Assembly (NCBI RefSeq): GCF_001281405.1
Contig: NZ_CP010401.1
Coordinates: 1,264,001-1,328,000 of the forward strand
Direction: 5' to 3'
DNA from: Bartonella ancashensis
GTDB taxonomy: Bacteria > Pseudomonadota > Alphaproteobacteria > Rhizobiales > Rhizobiaceae
DNA length: 64,000 nucleotides
Shown here: one piece after another, positions 1 to 8,967 of the stretch
Numbering within the stretch: position 1 is the first letter of the stretch
How the letters are laid out: every line of letters begins with the position of its first letter
Notes under the pieces: generated by a model
The model's input: only the letters and a program-made list of their open reading frames with translations
Databases searched by the model: none
Told to the model about the DNA's origin: nothing
Made by a program: the position numbers and the translations under genes

Positions 1-91
1 CTTCATTAACCAAATCACCCAATAAAGCAACACCCGTATCCTGTAGGGATGCTTTATTTTCTGCATCGGACAGGTCAGTCAACTTAATCAC
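1..91 (-). CDS. 5' end of an unrecognised gene, cut by the window edge
   Basis: Reading leftwards from a GTG at 89-91, 30 codons stay open to the window edge. A TTG three codons in (80-82) is the better-spaced start behind the GAGGGG at about 93-98. The visible peptide is acidic and hydrophilic at first (TDLSDAENKA) and then has TGVALLGDLVNE. I do not recognise it. In many Rhizobiales the gene after fabF is mltG, but this N-terminus lacks the transmembrane start expected of MltG, so I give no function. Confidence 0.4.
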   Translation of the reverse strand, partial: MIKLTDLSDAENKASLQDTGVALLGDLVNE

Positions 92-160
92 CCCTCAGAT
101 ATGATATCATCACTTCTTCCATGATTTTGTTACAAAGACCCCATGAAATGAAAATACTTT

Positions 161-1423
161 CTATCCTACAAAACGTCGCATAAGCAAAGATGCATTCGTT
201 CCACCAAAACCAAATGAATTAGAAAGAACTACATCAATCTTTCGCTCACGCGGCCTGTGTGGAACAAGATCAATTTTAGTTTCGATTGAAGGGTCATCAA
301 GATTAAGCGTTGCTGGAGCTATATTATCTCGTATAGCCAAAATACAAAAAATAGCCTCTGCTGCACCAGCAGCTCCCAACAAATGTCCAACAGATGATTT
401 TGTAGACGACATTGAAATGCTGGACACACAGTGACCAAAAACGCGTTCTACAGCTGCTAGCTCTATAACATCAGCCATCGTTGATGTACCATGAGCATTG
501 ATATAGTCTACATCACACACATTCACACGCGCGCGCTCAAGGGCAGAAATCATGCTACGCTGCGCACCCTCTCCTCCTTCCGGAGGGGCTGTAATATGAT
601 AAGCGTCACCAGATAGTCCGTAACCGACAATCTCGGCATAAATACGAGCACCTCTTTTTTTTGCGTGTTCAAGCTCTTCCAAAACAACAACCGCAGCCCC
701 CTCTCCCATAACAAAACCATCGCGATCTACATCGTAAGGACGCGACGCATGCTCAGGATCATGATTGCGATTTGTGGAAAGGGCCTTACAAGCTGCAAAT
801 CCAGCGAGGGATATTCGATTCACTGGAGATTCCGTTCCTCCAGCTACCATTACATCTGCATCACCAAAAGCAATCAGACGAGAAGCATCTCCTATTGCAT
901 GTGCTCCTGTCGAACAAGCAGTTACAACTGCATGATTGGGACCGCGTAGGCCATACTTGATGGAAACATGACCAGAGGCAAGATTAATCAAACGTCCTGG
1001 TATAAAAAACGGAGAAACTCGACGAGGTCCCTTATCACGAAGAGTATAGCCTGCTTCAACAATACCTTCAACACCACCAATTCCGGAGCCAATAACAACA
1101 CCAGTACGAATTTGATCTTCATCATTTTTAGGATGCCATTCAGCATCTGCAAGAGCTTGATCGGCAGCAGCTATTGCATATGTAATAAAAGCATCAACCT
1201 TACGCTGCTCCTTAAGGTCCATATACAAATCAGCATTATACGTGCCATTCGTCCCATCTCCTACGGGAATACGTGCAGCGATTTGACACGACAAATCACT
1301 CACATCAAACTCAGTAACACGCCGAACACCGCTTTTCCCTTCAAGAAGACGCTTCCAACTATTCTCGGTATCACCAGCAAGAGGAGACACCAATCCTAAA
1401 CCAGTAACAACAACACGCCTCAT
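161..1423 (-). CDS. fabF: beta-ketoacyl-ACP synthase II
   Basis: Condensing enzyme of type II fatty acid synthesis: it joins malonyl-ACP to a growing acyl-ACP in the cytoplasm. The 420-residue length is normal for FabF. The nucleophile is Cys170 in VVTACSTGAHAIG, and the two catalytic histidines sit in INAHGTST and SVGHLLGAAG. The glycine-rich C-terminus (SFGFGGTNASLL) is typical. The start MRRVVVTGLG is the usual FabF start. It lies 96 bases downstream of acpP on the same strand, the classic acpP-fabF pair, with fabG and fabD further upstream. FabB is the alternative, but length and the acpP neighbour favour FabF. Confidence 0.96.
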   Translation of the reverse strand: MRRVVVTGLGLVSPLAGDTENSWKRLLEGKSGVRRVTEFDVSDLSCQIAARIPVGDGTNGTYNADLYMDLKEQRKVDAFITYAIAAADQALADAEWHPKNDEDQIRTGVVIGSGIGGVEGIVEAGYTLRDKGPRRVSPFFIPGRLINLASGHVSIKYGLRGPNHAVVTACSTGAHAIGDASRLIAFGDADVMVAGGTESPVNRISLAGFAACKALSTNRNHDPEHASRPYDVDRDGFVMGEGAAVVVLEELEHAKKRGARIYAEIVGYGLSGDAYHITAPPEGGEGAQRSMISALERARVNVCDVDYINAHGTSTMADVIELAAVERVFGHCVSSISMSSTKSSVGHLLGAAGAAEAIFCILAIRDNIAPATLNLDDPSIETKIDLVPHRPRERKIDVVLSNSFGFGGTNASLLMRRFVG

Positions 1424-1519
1424 ATACTTTCAATCCTGAACCAATAACCTACCCCTCAAAGTCATATTCCTCTAAAGGATAAAGGCAAAAGCACTCCACA
1501 CTTCTGCCCTTCAGTAAAA

Positions 1520-1756
1520 CTACGCAGAAGCTTTATCAATAAACTTTACTGCATCACTAACCGTAAAAATCGTCTCGGCAGCATCATCTGGGATTTCTAT
1601 ACCGAATTCCTCTTCAAAAGCCATAACAAGCTCAACCGTATCAAGGCTATCTGCTCCAAGATCATCAATAAAGCTCGCATTCTCTACTACCTTGTCTGCG
1701 TCAACTCCAAGATGCTCCACGATAATCTTCTTAACACGCTCTTCTGTATCACTCAT
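1520..1756 (-). CDS. acpP: acyl carrier protein
   Basis: Small acidic carrier of 78 residues that holds acyl chains on a 4'-phosphopantetheine arm during fatty acid and lipid A synthesis. The attachment site is Ser37 in [10 protein letters not shown], in the four-helix fold expected of the family, with acidic helix II following ([13 protein letters not shown]). It is modified by the AcpS encoded at 27333-27734. It sits between fabG and fabF. The 254-base gap to fabG suggests that it can be transcribed from its own promoter as well, which is inference. Confidence 0.98.
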   Translation of the reverse strand: MSDTEERVKKIIVEHLGVDADKVVENASFIDDLGADSLDTVELVMAFEEEFGIEIPDDAAETIFTVSDAVKFIDKASA

Positions 1757-2010
1757 ATTGAAATCCTTAAACTAATTAATTTTCTGTATTTAGCTAACCA
1801 TGCAGCTTCATCTAACCAAATGATAGATATATTACCATAGAATTTTAATCAAAACTCAGCACATATTGTGGATACTCCCTATTCAACGAACCAGTTAGAA
1901 ATCCTGCACAAGCCCAGCAACCGTTATACAAAACAAATACCTCGTTCCATTTCGTGCACCGTTATCTAGAATAATACGATTTATAAATCAATGTAGAATC
2001 AAGCAAATAT

Positions 2011-2748
2011 TCAAATCATTGCCATTCCACCATTGATATGCATTGTCTGACCAGTAACATAAGATGCCTCATCACTAGCTAAATAAACAGCTGCAGAAGC
2101 AATTTCTTCACCCGTTCCCATACGCTTCATTGGAATCACTGCCATAATCGCTTCTTTTTGTTTTTCATTCAGTTTATCGGTCATTGCAGATTTAATAAAC
2201 CCCGGAGCAATGCAGTTAACCGTTACATTCCTTGATGCAATTTCCTGCGCTAAAGATTTAGAAAAACCTATCAGACCAGCTTTGGCTGCACAATAATTTG
2301 TTTGCCCAGGATTTCCTACAACACCAACAATAGACGTTATATTAATGATCCGACCGTAGCGACGCCGCATCATAGCATGTACCAATGCACGCGTCAAAAT
2401 GAAGGAAGCTGTCAAATTGATAGCCAATACATCATCCCAATCTGTATCCTGCATACGTATGAAAAGACCATCCCGAGTGATACCAGCATTATTCACGAGG
2501 ATATCAACACCCCCCATTTCATTTTCTACTGTCTCTGCTAATTTTTTAACAGCCTCACGCTCAGAAAGACAAGCTGGAAATACAAAAGAATCTTTTCCAA
2601 GGTCTGTTGCAATCTCTTCTAACCGTTCTTTACGTGTTCCATGAAGCCCAACAATCGCTCCCTGTGCATGAAAAAGGCGCGCTATCGCCTCACCAATTCC
2701 CCCTGAAGCCCCCGTTATAAGAGCTTTTCGACCTGTTAATTTGAACAT
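2011..2748 (-). CDS. fabG: 3-oxoacyl-ACP reductase
   Basis: NADPH-dependent short-chain reductase of 245 residues that reduces 3-oxoacyl-ACP in the elongation cycle. The Rossmann motif GASGGIGEA lies near residues 14-22, NNAG in the middle, the catalytic Ser in NITSIVG, and Tyr/Lys in NYCAAKAGL. The C-terminal SYVTGQTMHINGGM is the standard FabG ending. It follows fabD by 18 bases, so fabD-fabG form one transcription unit. Position in the fab cluster separates it from the many general SDR enzymes, such as that at 12662-13411. Confidence 0.96.
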   Translation of the reverse strand: MFKLTGRKALITGASGGIGEAIARLFHAQGAIVGLHGTRKERLEEIATDLGKDSFVFPACLSEREAVKKLAETVENEMGGVDILVNNAGITRDGLFIRMQDTDWDDVLAINLTASFILTRALVHAMMRRRYGRIINITSIVGVVGNPGQTNYCAAKAGLIGFSKSLAQEIASRNVTVNCIAPGFIKSAMTDKLNEKQKEAIMAVIPMKRMGTGEEIASAAVYLASDEASYVTGQTMHINGGMAMI

Positions 2749-2766
2749 TTTTTAGACTTTCTTAAC

Positions 2767-3711
2767 TTAAAGATTGAGTACTCTCAATGCTTCTTCAATT
2801 TCTTCACCTGTACCAACCGTCAAACCCTTCATATCTTTATCAATACGACGAGCCAAACCTGTTAATATTTTTCCGGAACCAATTTCAAAGAGTGTATCCA
2901 CTCCATTAGCCCCAAACCACTCGATTGTTTCACGCCAACGCACTTGCCCAACCACTTGATGAACAAGGAGAGCACGAATCCTCTCAGGATCATTTTCTGG
3001 TGTGACAGACACATTCTCGACCAACGGAACGATAGGAGCGACCATATCGACGGATCTCAGAGCGACTTCCATCGCATCAGCTGCGGGTTGCATCAAAATC
3101 GAATGAAATGGAGCCGACACAGGAAGTAAAACCACACGTTTGGCCCCTTTTTCGGAGGCAATCTCCATCGCTTTTTTGACAGCCCTTGCCTCACCCGAAA
3201 TAATAAATTGACCACCTCCATTATCGTTGGCGATCTGACATACCCCTTCTTCTGAGACAATTTTACAAATTTCTTCAATATCTTTCTTATCCAGACCAAT
3301 CAATGCAACCATCAAACCTGCACCAACAGCAACAGCCACCTGCATAGCATTTCCACGAATTCTCAAAAGCCTCGCCGTATCAGCTAAACTAAATGCACCA
3401 GCAGCACAAAGAGCAGAATACTCTCCCAAAGAATGACCTGCAACAAATTTTACTTTTGACCTTATGTCAAAACCTAACCCTTCCATAACGCGAATAACTG
3501 CAACAGACACTGCCATCAACGCCGGCTGAGCATTTGCTGTTAACATTAATGTATCACCTGGACCTTCGAAAATTATGCGTGATAATTTCTCGCCTAATGC
3601 ATCATCAACTTCCTCAAAAACCATCCTTGCCGCAGAAAATTGCTCCGAAAGAACCTTTCCCATACCAACAACTTGGCTACCTTGCCCTGGAAAAGTAAAC
3701 GCAACGCCCAT
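2767..3711 (-). CDS. fabD: malonyl-CoA:ACP transacylase
   Basis: Transfers the malonyl group from CoA to ACP and so supplies the extender for FabF. It has 314 residues, the family norm. The N-terminal FPGQGSQVVGMG oxyanion-loop motif and the nucleophile Ser94 in AGHSLGEYSAL are clear, as is the later His in PVSAPFHSILM. It is the first fab gene here in the direction of transcription; the 73 bases between it and the PAP2 gene may hold the promoter. Confidence 0.96.
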   Translation of the reverse strand: MGVAFTFPGQGSQVVGMGKVLSEQFSAARMVFEEVDDALGEKLSRIIFEGPGDTLMLTANAQPALMAVSVAVIRVMEGLGFDIRSKVKFVAGHSLGEYSALCAAGAFSLADTARLLRIRGNAMQVAVAVGAGLMVALIGLDKKDIEEICKIVSEEGVCQIANDNGGGQFIISGEARAVKKAMEIASEKGAKRVVLLPVSAPFHSILMQPAADAMEVALRSVDMVAPIVPLVENVSVTPENDPERIRALLVHQVVGQVRWRETIEWFGANGVDTLFEIGSGKILTGLARRIDKDMKGLTVGTGEEIEEALRVLNL

Positions 3712-3784
3712 TACTAATACTTCCTTAACGCAATAAACAACACATCATAAACTAAACTATAAACACAAATTAAAACAAAACAAC

Positions 3785-4393
3785 CTACTCTGAATGAATA
3801 TTCATCCTTAAATTATACCTTAAAGGTGGAATTTCACATAAAAATTTAGGAAAACGTAACACGACAAATTTAACAATAATAAAGCTTACTAAATATCCTA
3901 AGATTGCGGCAGCTAACACATCAAGAGGATAATGCACACCCACAAAAACGCGCCCCCAGCAAACAAAAATTAAAGATATTAATGCCAATCTAGGACTTGT
4001 TTTACATTTATGGAAATAGAGACAAAACGCATAAGATGCGAAAATTAACGCGTGATGACTTGGAAAAGAAGCCGTCGCCCGGTGCTGTATCAATGAGTGC
4101 GTTAAATGCGTGACAAATGGACGAGGACGAAAATAAATCAAGGAAATACAGTACCCTAGAAAGAGAGCCATAGCAATACTAGCACAGACACTAAGTACTA
4201 CATATCTCTCTGCACGCCCACCGCAAAACCACAAAAAAACAAGATGTAGTGGAATACTATAAACTAAGAATTTTGCACAGAGAATCCCCCAAAAAGCAAA
4301 AACAGGCCACGTCTGGTAGTCACCTGCAAGTGTCTTAAAAAGTATTACATCAATTTGATACGCTAAACTCACTACTTGGTATATGAAATCCAT
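3785..4393 (-). CDS. PAP2-family membrane phosphatase, undecaprenyl-diphosphatase-like
   Basis: A 202-residue membrane protein with about five hydrophobic segments. The PAP2 motifs are visible: FRPRPF (motif 1), SFPSHHA (motif 2, with His where PSGH or PSDH is usual) and GRVFVGVHYPLD (motif 3, catalytic His and Asp). The layout resembles BcrC/YbjG enzymes that dephosphorylate undecaprenyl diphosphate for peptidoglycan recycling. The Lys normally seven residues before the Arg of motif 1 is not present. Substrate is therefore inference; a phosphatidylglycerophosphate or lipid A phosphatase is possible. It lies upstream of fabD on the same strand, so it may be co-transcribed with the fab genes. 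Confidence 0.75.
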   Translation of the reverse strand: MDFIYQVVSLAYQIDVILFKTLAGDYQTWPVFAFWGILCAKFLVYSIPLHLVFLWFCGGRAERYVVLSVCASIAMALFLGYCISLIYFRPRPFVTHLTHSLIQHRATASFPSHHALIFASYAFCLYFHKCKTSPRLALISLIFVCWGRVFVGVHYPLDVLAAAILGYLVSFIIVKFVVLRFPKFLCEIPPLRYNLRMNIHSE

Positions 4394-4596
4394 CTTCCTC
4401 TCTCATTTTGTTCAATATCACTTTGGAAACTTCCATTTTTCATTTTAGCGAATAAGCCACAGTACATACACGTGAATCGCGAACAGCTGAAATATATTAA
4501 AATGTATTTCATCAAAGCAATATTTTTACACATATAAGCTTGCTATTTTCTAAGATAAATTGTAAAGATCTGCTGTTCACGCTGGTATTTTGGCTG
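4394..4596. other. divergent intergenic region between PAP2 gene and rpsF leader
   Basis: AT-rich spacer between two divergent genes. It must contain promoters for both. I see no gene in it. Confidence 0.5.
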
Positions 4597-4678
4597 GAGA
4601 TTGAACGGAGGACTGGGCAGTTACCCGGTAAGAAGCGTAATGATTCTGGCCTCCCGTGTCTTCGCTCTCGGATGTCTC
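4597..4678 (+). promoter_or_regulatory. structured mRNA leader of rpsF, possible S6:S18 autoregulatory site
   Basis: Upstream of rpsF a nested fold can be drawn: ACGGAGG at 4605-4611 pairs with CCTCCCGT at 4650-4657 (one bulge), enclosing a small hairpin CTGGG (4613-4617) with CCCGG (4624-4628); GAGAT at 4597-4601 can close against ATGTCTC at 4672-4678. GC content is clearly higher than in the surrounding spacer. A leader bound by the S6:S18 complex is established for rpsF operons in many bacteria. That this is the same element is inference from place and fold. Confidence 0.4.
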
Positions 4679-4781
4679 GAATTGCAAAAGCGTCCTTTCT
4701 TCTTTGGATATCATCCAAAAAGACAAGTCGCAGGGGCTTTGCGTCAAGATCAGTGAAGTTTGATTGAAGAAAGGTACAACG

Positions 4782-5195
4782 ATGGCTCTTTATGAACACG
4801 TGTTTCTTGCTCAGCAGGATATTGCACCGCAGAAGGTTAGTGCACTTGTAGAGACTTATACAAATGTCATTGAAACGCACGGTGGGAAAGTTGTCCGTAT
4901 TGAGAATTGGGGGCTCCGATCTCTTGCTTATCGTGTTCGCAAGAATCGTAAAGCTTATTACGTACTTCTCAACATCGATGCTCCGTCTGCTGCAATTGCA
5001 GAGGTTGAGCGTCAGATGCGCATTAATGAGGAGATTTTACGTTACATGACTGTTCGTGTAGAAAAACACGAGAAGGGGCCGTCTGCCATGCTTTCACGTT
5101 CTGATCGTGAAGATTTTGCTGGCAAAAATAGAGGGGGAGATCAATCCTACTCTTCACGTCACCAGCGCGAGGATTCTGAAGAGGGAGTAGAATAA
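4782..5195 (+). CDS. rpsF: 30S ribosomal protein S6
   Basis: Ribosomal protein of the small-subunit platform, binding as a pair with S18. I start at ATG 4782 ([14 protein letters not shown]), which has GAAAGG about 9 bases upstream, and not at the TTG 18 bases earlier. Core motifs include [16 protein letters not shown]. With 137 residues it has the longer C-terminal tail common in alphaproteobacteria, charged and Ser/Arg-rich after about residue 105. The stop TAA overlaps the ATG of rpsR by one base, so the two are translationally coupled. Confidence 0.97.
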   Translation: MALYEHVFLAQQDIAPQKVSALVETYTNVIETHGGKVVRIENWGLRSLAYRVRKNRKAYYVLLNIDAPSAAIAEVERQMRINEEILRYMTVRVEKHEKGPSAMLSRSDREDFAGKNRGGDQSYSSRHQREDSEEGVE

Positions 5196-5443
5196 TGACA
5201 GATATTAGCCAAACTTCTATGCGCCGTCCATTTAATCGTCGTCGTAAAACATGCCCGTTTTCAGATGAAGGTGCTCCTAAGATTGATTATAAAGATGTCA
5301 AGTTATTGCAGCGTTATGTTTCTGAACGTGGTAAAATTGTTCCTTCGCGTATCACGGCTGTTAGTCAGAAAAAACAACGTGAATTGGCCAAAGCAATTAA
5401 ACGTGCCCGCTTTCTTGGATTGCTGCCTTATATCGTAAAATAA
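5195..5443 (+). CDS. rpsR: 30S ribosomal protein S18
   Basis: Basic 82-residue protein that binds 16S rRNA together with S6. The motifs [19 protein letters not shown] and [20 protein letters not shown] are diagnostic. The N-terminal [14 protein letters not shown] segment is the usual S18 start and contains the single Cys. It overlaps rpsF by one base and is followed after 80 bases by the DUF2232 membrane gene. Confidence 0.98.
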   Translation: MTDISQTSMRRPFNRRRKTCPFSDEGAPKIDYKDVKLLQRYVSERGKIVPSRITAVSQKKQRELAKAIKRARFLGLLPYIVK

Positions 5444-5523
5444 GACACCAGAAAGCACACATAAAATACTCAAAGCTGGGGTACTTGTAGTGCTCCTAAC
5501 TGTGGAAAGCAGGACAGCGACAA

Positions 5524-6495
5524 ATGAGAAATTTTTGTACTTATGAGGTGATCGTCTCCGTTTTATCTGGAGTCTTTTCTGCTTTTGTAGTGACTGTTGC
5601 TGTTGCTGTTGCGCATGTTGCACCTTACCTGTCTTTTCTTCTCGGTTGCTTTGTTTCTCTTCCAATTTTTATCTCTGCATTTGGTCTTGGAACTTCATAC
5701 AGTATCATCGCTTTAGTAAGTGCTACTAGTGTTCTTGCTGTAGCTAACCATGTTTATATTGCTGTTGGCTTTATGTTGCTGTGTTTTCTTCCTGCGGTCT
5801 ATACTGCTTGGCTACTTGGACTCGCACAAAAAACACAAGAAAACGAAACTTTACGGTGGTATCCACTATCATCGGTTATCTTTCTTTTAACAAATTTTAT
5901 TGCTTGTATCTCAATTTTCATCGGATTTTATATTGGGTCTCACCCAGATACTCCGACTATAACTCAAAAAATTACTCAAAGCGTCATACGAGCAATGCAG
6001 CAATCGCAATCCATTGATGAAAGTGATATTCTAGTTTTTGGTGAGTTTTTTGTAACACACTCAGCACTCTTAATAGCTCTTGCACTTACTATTTATAGCT
6101 TGGTTTTTCTCATTTGTAATCTTTATTTTTCAACAATAATAGCACAGCGTATGAAATGGCTGACACGGCCTCGTGATGATTGGAAAAAAACTTTCCGTCT
6201 TCCAATCTCTGGACTTGCTATTTTTATCATTGCCTGCATATCATCAATGATTGAGTTGGGTTTCTTTCTTGATTTAAGTGCACGTATTTTCACCACTGCA
6301 TATATCATCATCATATCGATTAGTGGTCTGGCCTATCTTCATAATATTACACAAGGAATCAATAGCAGGATCATTATATTGTCACTTGTGTATATTGCGA
6401 TTTTAACGGTAGTTTTTGCTTCACCTGTTCTATTCATCATTCTTCTTATGGGTATTTGGGCTACTATTCAATATAACCGTCCTATTGCGCGGTGA
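5524..6495 (+). CDS. DUF2232 multi-pass membrane protein of unknown function
   Basis: A 323-residue, strongly hydrophobic protein with about eight predicted membrane segments, starting at once with one (VIVSVLSGVFSAFVVTVAVAVA). Between residues about 140 and 170 there is a hydrophilic loop (SHPDTPTITQKITQSVIRAM). It resembles the DUF2232/YybS-like proteins that lie between rpsR and rplI in many Rhizobiales. Its job is unknown. The fixed place between two ribosomal protein genes suggests co-expression with translation or growth, which is inference only. The start ATG has a weak AGGA upstream. Confidence 0.75.
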   Translation: MRNFCTYEVIVSVLSGVFSAFVVTVAVAVAHVAPYLSFLLGCFVSLPIFISAFGLGTSYSIIALVSATSVLAVANHVYIAVGFMLLCFLPAVYTAWLLGLAQKTQENETLRWYPLSSVIFLLTNFIACISIFIGFYIGSHPDTPTITQKITQSVIRAMQQSQSIDESDILVFGEFFVTHSALLIALALTIYSLVFLICNLYFSTIIAQRMKWLTRPRDDWKKTFRLPISGLAIFIIACISSMIELGFFLDLSARIFTTAYIIIISISGLAYLHNITQGINSRIIILSLVYIAILTVVFASPVLFIILLMGIWATIQYNRPIAR

Positions 6496-6529
6496 TAAAC
6501 ATTAATTAACTGATTTGAAAGGAAAAAAC

Positions 6530-7084
6530 ATGGATATTATTCTACTCGAACGCATCACTCACCTTGGTCAGATTGGCGATATTGTTTCGGTTAAGGATGG
6601 TTATGCACGTAATTTTCTGCTACCAAAAGGGAAAGCTTTAAGGGCTAATGAAACTAATAAAAAATATTTTGAAATGCAGCACGCTCAGCTTGAAGCTCGA
6701 AACCTTGAACGCAAGAGTGAAGCCCAAGCAATTGCGGAAAAACTTTCTGGTCAATCTTTTTTAATTATTCGCTCTGCTGGTGAAACAGGACAGCTTTATG
6801 GCTCTGTATCAACACGTGATATTGCAGAAATTATAATAGAAAATGGTTTTTCTATTGAGCGTAACCAAATTGAACTTCACCATCCGATAAAAATGATCGG
6901 CCTTCACACAGTCGCTATAAGCTTACATCCTGAAGTTCAAATTACTGTAACAATTAATATTGCACGTTCAGCCAATGAAGCAAAGCAACAAATAGAAGGT
7001 AGAAATCTTACATCTGCTGAGGAAGATCAAGAGCAGATGATAACGAAAAATGATGACGTTGATCATGTCGCTGAAAATTCTTAA
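6530..7084 (+). CDS. rplI: 50S ribosomal protein L9
   Basis: Large-subunit protein with an N-terminal 23S rRNA-binding domain and a long linker helix. I start at ATG 6530 (MDIILLERI), with GAAAGG about 8 bases upstream, and reject the TTG at 6515. The motif [21 protein letters not shown] (residues about 16-36) is the L9 signature. The 184-residue form has an acidic C-terminal tail ([17 protein letters not shown]) beyond the usual 150, typical of alphaproteobacteria. It is the last gene of the rpsF operon. Confidence 0.96.
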   Translation: MDIILLERITHLGQIGDIVSVKDGYARNFLLPKGKALRANETNKKYFEMQHAQLEARNLERKSEAQAIAEKLSGQSFLIIRSAGETGQLYGSVSTRDIAEIIIENGFSIERNQIELHHPIKMIGLHTVAISLHPEVQITVTINIARSANEAKQQIEGRNLTSAEEDQEQMITKNDDVDHVAENS

Positions 7085-7458
7085 TTAGTATTTTTCATTT
7101 ATCTAACCTTTTACCTTCTGCCTCTTTGTGTACAAACATTGTAAAATGCTCAGTCTAAAAAAACAGAGTATCTTGCGGTTGTTCTGCTACTAAAAACATA
7201 ATCCCTTCATTGTTAAGGAGTGAACCTTTAGCGTATTGTTTTTTAAAAACTTAACTAAAACAACCAGTTATGATAAAAATCTTCTACTCGTATCACTCTG
7301 ATTGTTTACTAACGATAAGCGGATATTGTGTGGATGTTGCTAAAATGTGAATAACATTGTTTTGGTTTATGTGGCAGCCTATATTTTACCCCTTTAGGGT
7401 ACGGTGTTTCATTCGTTCCTTAAAGCAATTCATCAAAATGTGAGCAGAAAAGATTATT
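7085..7458. other. 374-base spacer between rplI and dnaB
   Basis: No gene seen. It must hold the end of the rplI transcript and the dnaB promoter. A short perfect hairpin, TACCC at 7387-7391 with GGGTA at 7397-7401, lies about 57 bases upstream of dnaB; it has no T-run, so it is not a standard terminator. Confidence 0.5.
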
Positions 7459-8961
7459 ATGGAAGAGACAAACATCCTAAATTCTAGCCTTTCCAACAAA
7501 GAAGAAACTCCTTCTTTTCGGCAACTTCCTCACAATATTGAAGCTGAGCAAGCATTGCTAGGAGCAATTCTCATTAATAATGATGCTCTTGATCGTGTCT
7601 CAGATTTTTTTGAAACCAGAACATTTTTTGAGAAATTACACCAAGTAATCTTTAGTGCTTTATCACAAATTATTAAAAAGGGGAAACTGGCAAATCCTAT
7701 CACCATAAAACCCTTCATTCCATCAGAGGAAATAATTGGAGACATCACCGTATTCGGTTACGTGACTCGTTTAGCTAAAGAAGCCGTTACAATCATTAAT
7801 TCTGAAGATTACGGACGAGTCATCTATGATCTTTTTGTACGACGCTCCTTAATCGATCTTGGAAATAAAATTGTTAACACAGCTTTTGACACCCCTATTG
7901 ATCTAAATCCAGCACAACAAATTGAAACTATTGAACGTAATTTATTTCAACTCGCAGAAACTGGAAAATATGGTGGAGGATTTGAAGGTTTCGACCGTGC
8001 TATCCAAAAAGCTATTGATATGGCAGGAGCAGCAAAAAAGCGCTCTTCACAATTATCAGGTATCGCTACACATATTAAAAAACTTGATGAACAAATGGGA
8101 GGATTACAACCTTCAGATTTGATCATTTTGGCTGGACGTCCTGGTATGGGAAAAACTTCTCTTGCTACCAATATTGCCTTTAACATTGCCAATGCCTACA
8201 CGAGTGAGACTAGTAACGAAGATACATCGCAAAAAAATGAAGGAGGCATCGTAGGCTTCTTTTCACTTGAAATGTCATCGGAACAACTTGCAACACGCAT
8301 CATTGCAGAACAAACAGAGATATCCTCTTCTGAAATTCGACGTGGTAACATTTCAGAAGAGCAATTTGTCAAATTACTGCGAACAGTAAATCGCTTACAG
8401 AAGATGCCACTCTATATCGACCAGACCGGTGGTATATCAATTGCTCAATTAGCTGCACGCGCACGCCGTCTGAAACGGCAACATGGATTAGATGTATTGA
8501 TTATTGACTATATACAGTTAATGACAAGTAGCTCAAAGCGTTCATTTGAAAACCGCGTACAGGAAATTACTGAAATTACAACAGGACTAAAGGCTTTGGC
8601 AAAAGAGCTCAACATCCCCATTATCGCTCTTTCTCAGCTTTCACGTCAAGTTGAAAACCGAGCAGACAAGCGTCCTCAGTTATCGGATTTACGAGAATCT
8701 GGTTCAATTGAACAAGATGCAGACGTTGTTCTTTTCGTCTACCGTCAAGAATATTATCTTAAAAATGAAGAACCTAAAATAGGTAGTCTTGAACATTTAA
8801 AATGGCAGACTGAAATGGATGAGATATTTGGAAAAGCTGATATTATTGTTGCGAAGCAGCGACATGGACCAACAGGAATAGTTCATCTTTCTTTTCAATC
8901 AGAGTATACACGCTTCAGCGACTTGGCAGATAGCAATTACCTTCCAGAACAATTGGGGTGA
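7459..8961 (+). CDS. dnaB: replicative DNA helicase
   Basis: Hexameric 5'-3' helicase of the replication fork. The 500-residue protein has the N-terminal domain with PHNIEAEQALLGAIL (residues about 24-38) and the RecA-like domain with Walker A GRPGMGKTS (about 226-234), FFSLEMSSEQLATR, Walker B LIIDYIQLM and the C-terminal SGSIEQDADVVLFVYR and AKQRHGPTG motifs. There is no intein; the length is standard. It lies seven bases before radA, so both genome-maintenance genes are likely co-transcribed. Confidence 0.97.
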   Translation: MEETNILNSSLSNKEETPSFRQLPHNIEAEQALLGAILINNDALDRVSDFFETRTFFEKLHQVIFSALSQIIKKGKLANPITIKPFIPSEEIIGDITVFGYVTRLAKEAVTIINSEDYGRVIYDLFVRRSLIDLGNKIVNTAFDTPIDLNPAQQIETIERNLFQLAETGKYGGGFEGFDRAIQKAIDMAGAAKKRSSQLSGIATHIKKLDEQMGGLQPSDLIILAGRPGMGKTSLATNIAFNIANAYTSETSNEDTSQKNEGGIVGFFSLEMSSEQLATRIIAEQTEISSSEIRRGNISEEQFVKLLRTVNRLQKMPLYIDQTGGISIAQLAARARRLKRQHGLDVLIIDYIQLMTSSSKRSFENRVQEITEITTGLKALAKELNIPIIALSQLSRQVENRADKRPQLSDLRESGSIEQDADVVLFVYRQEYYLKNEEPKIGSLEHLKWQTEMDEIFGKADIIVAKQRHGPTGIVHLSFQSEYTRFSDLADSNYLPEQLG

Positions 8962-8967
8962 GTTTTT

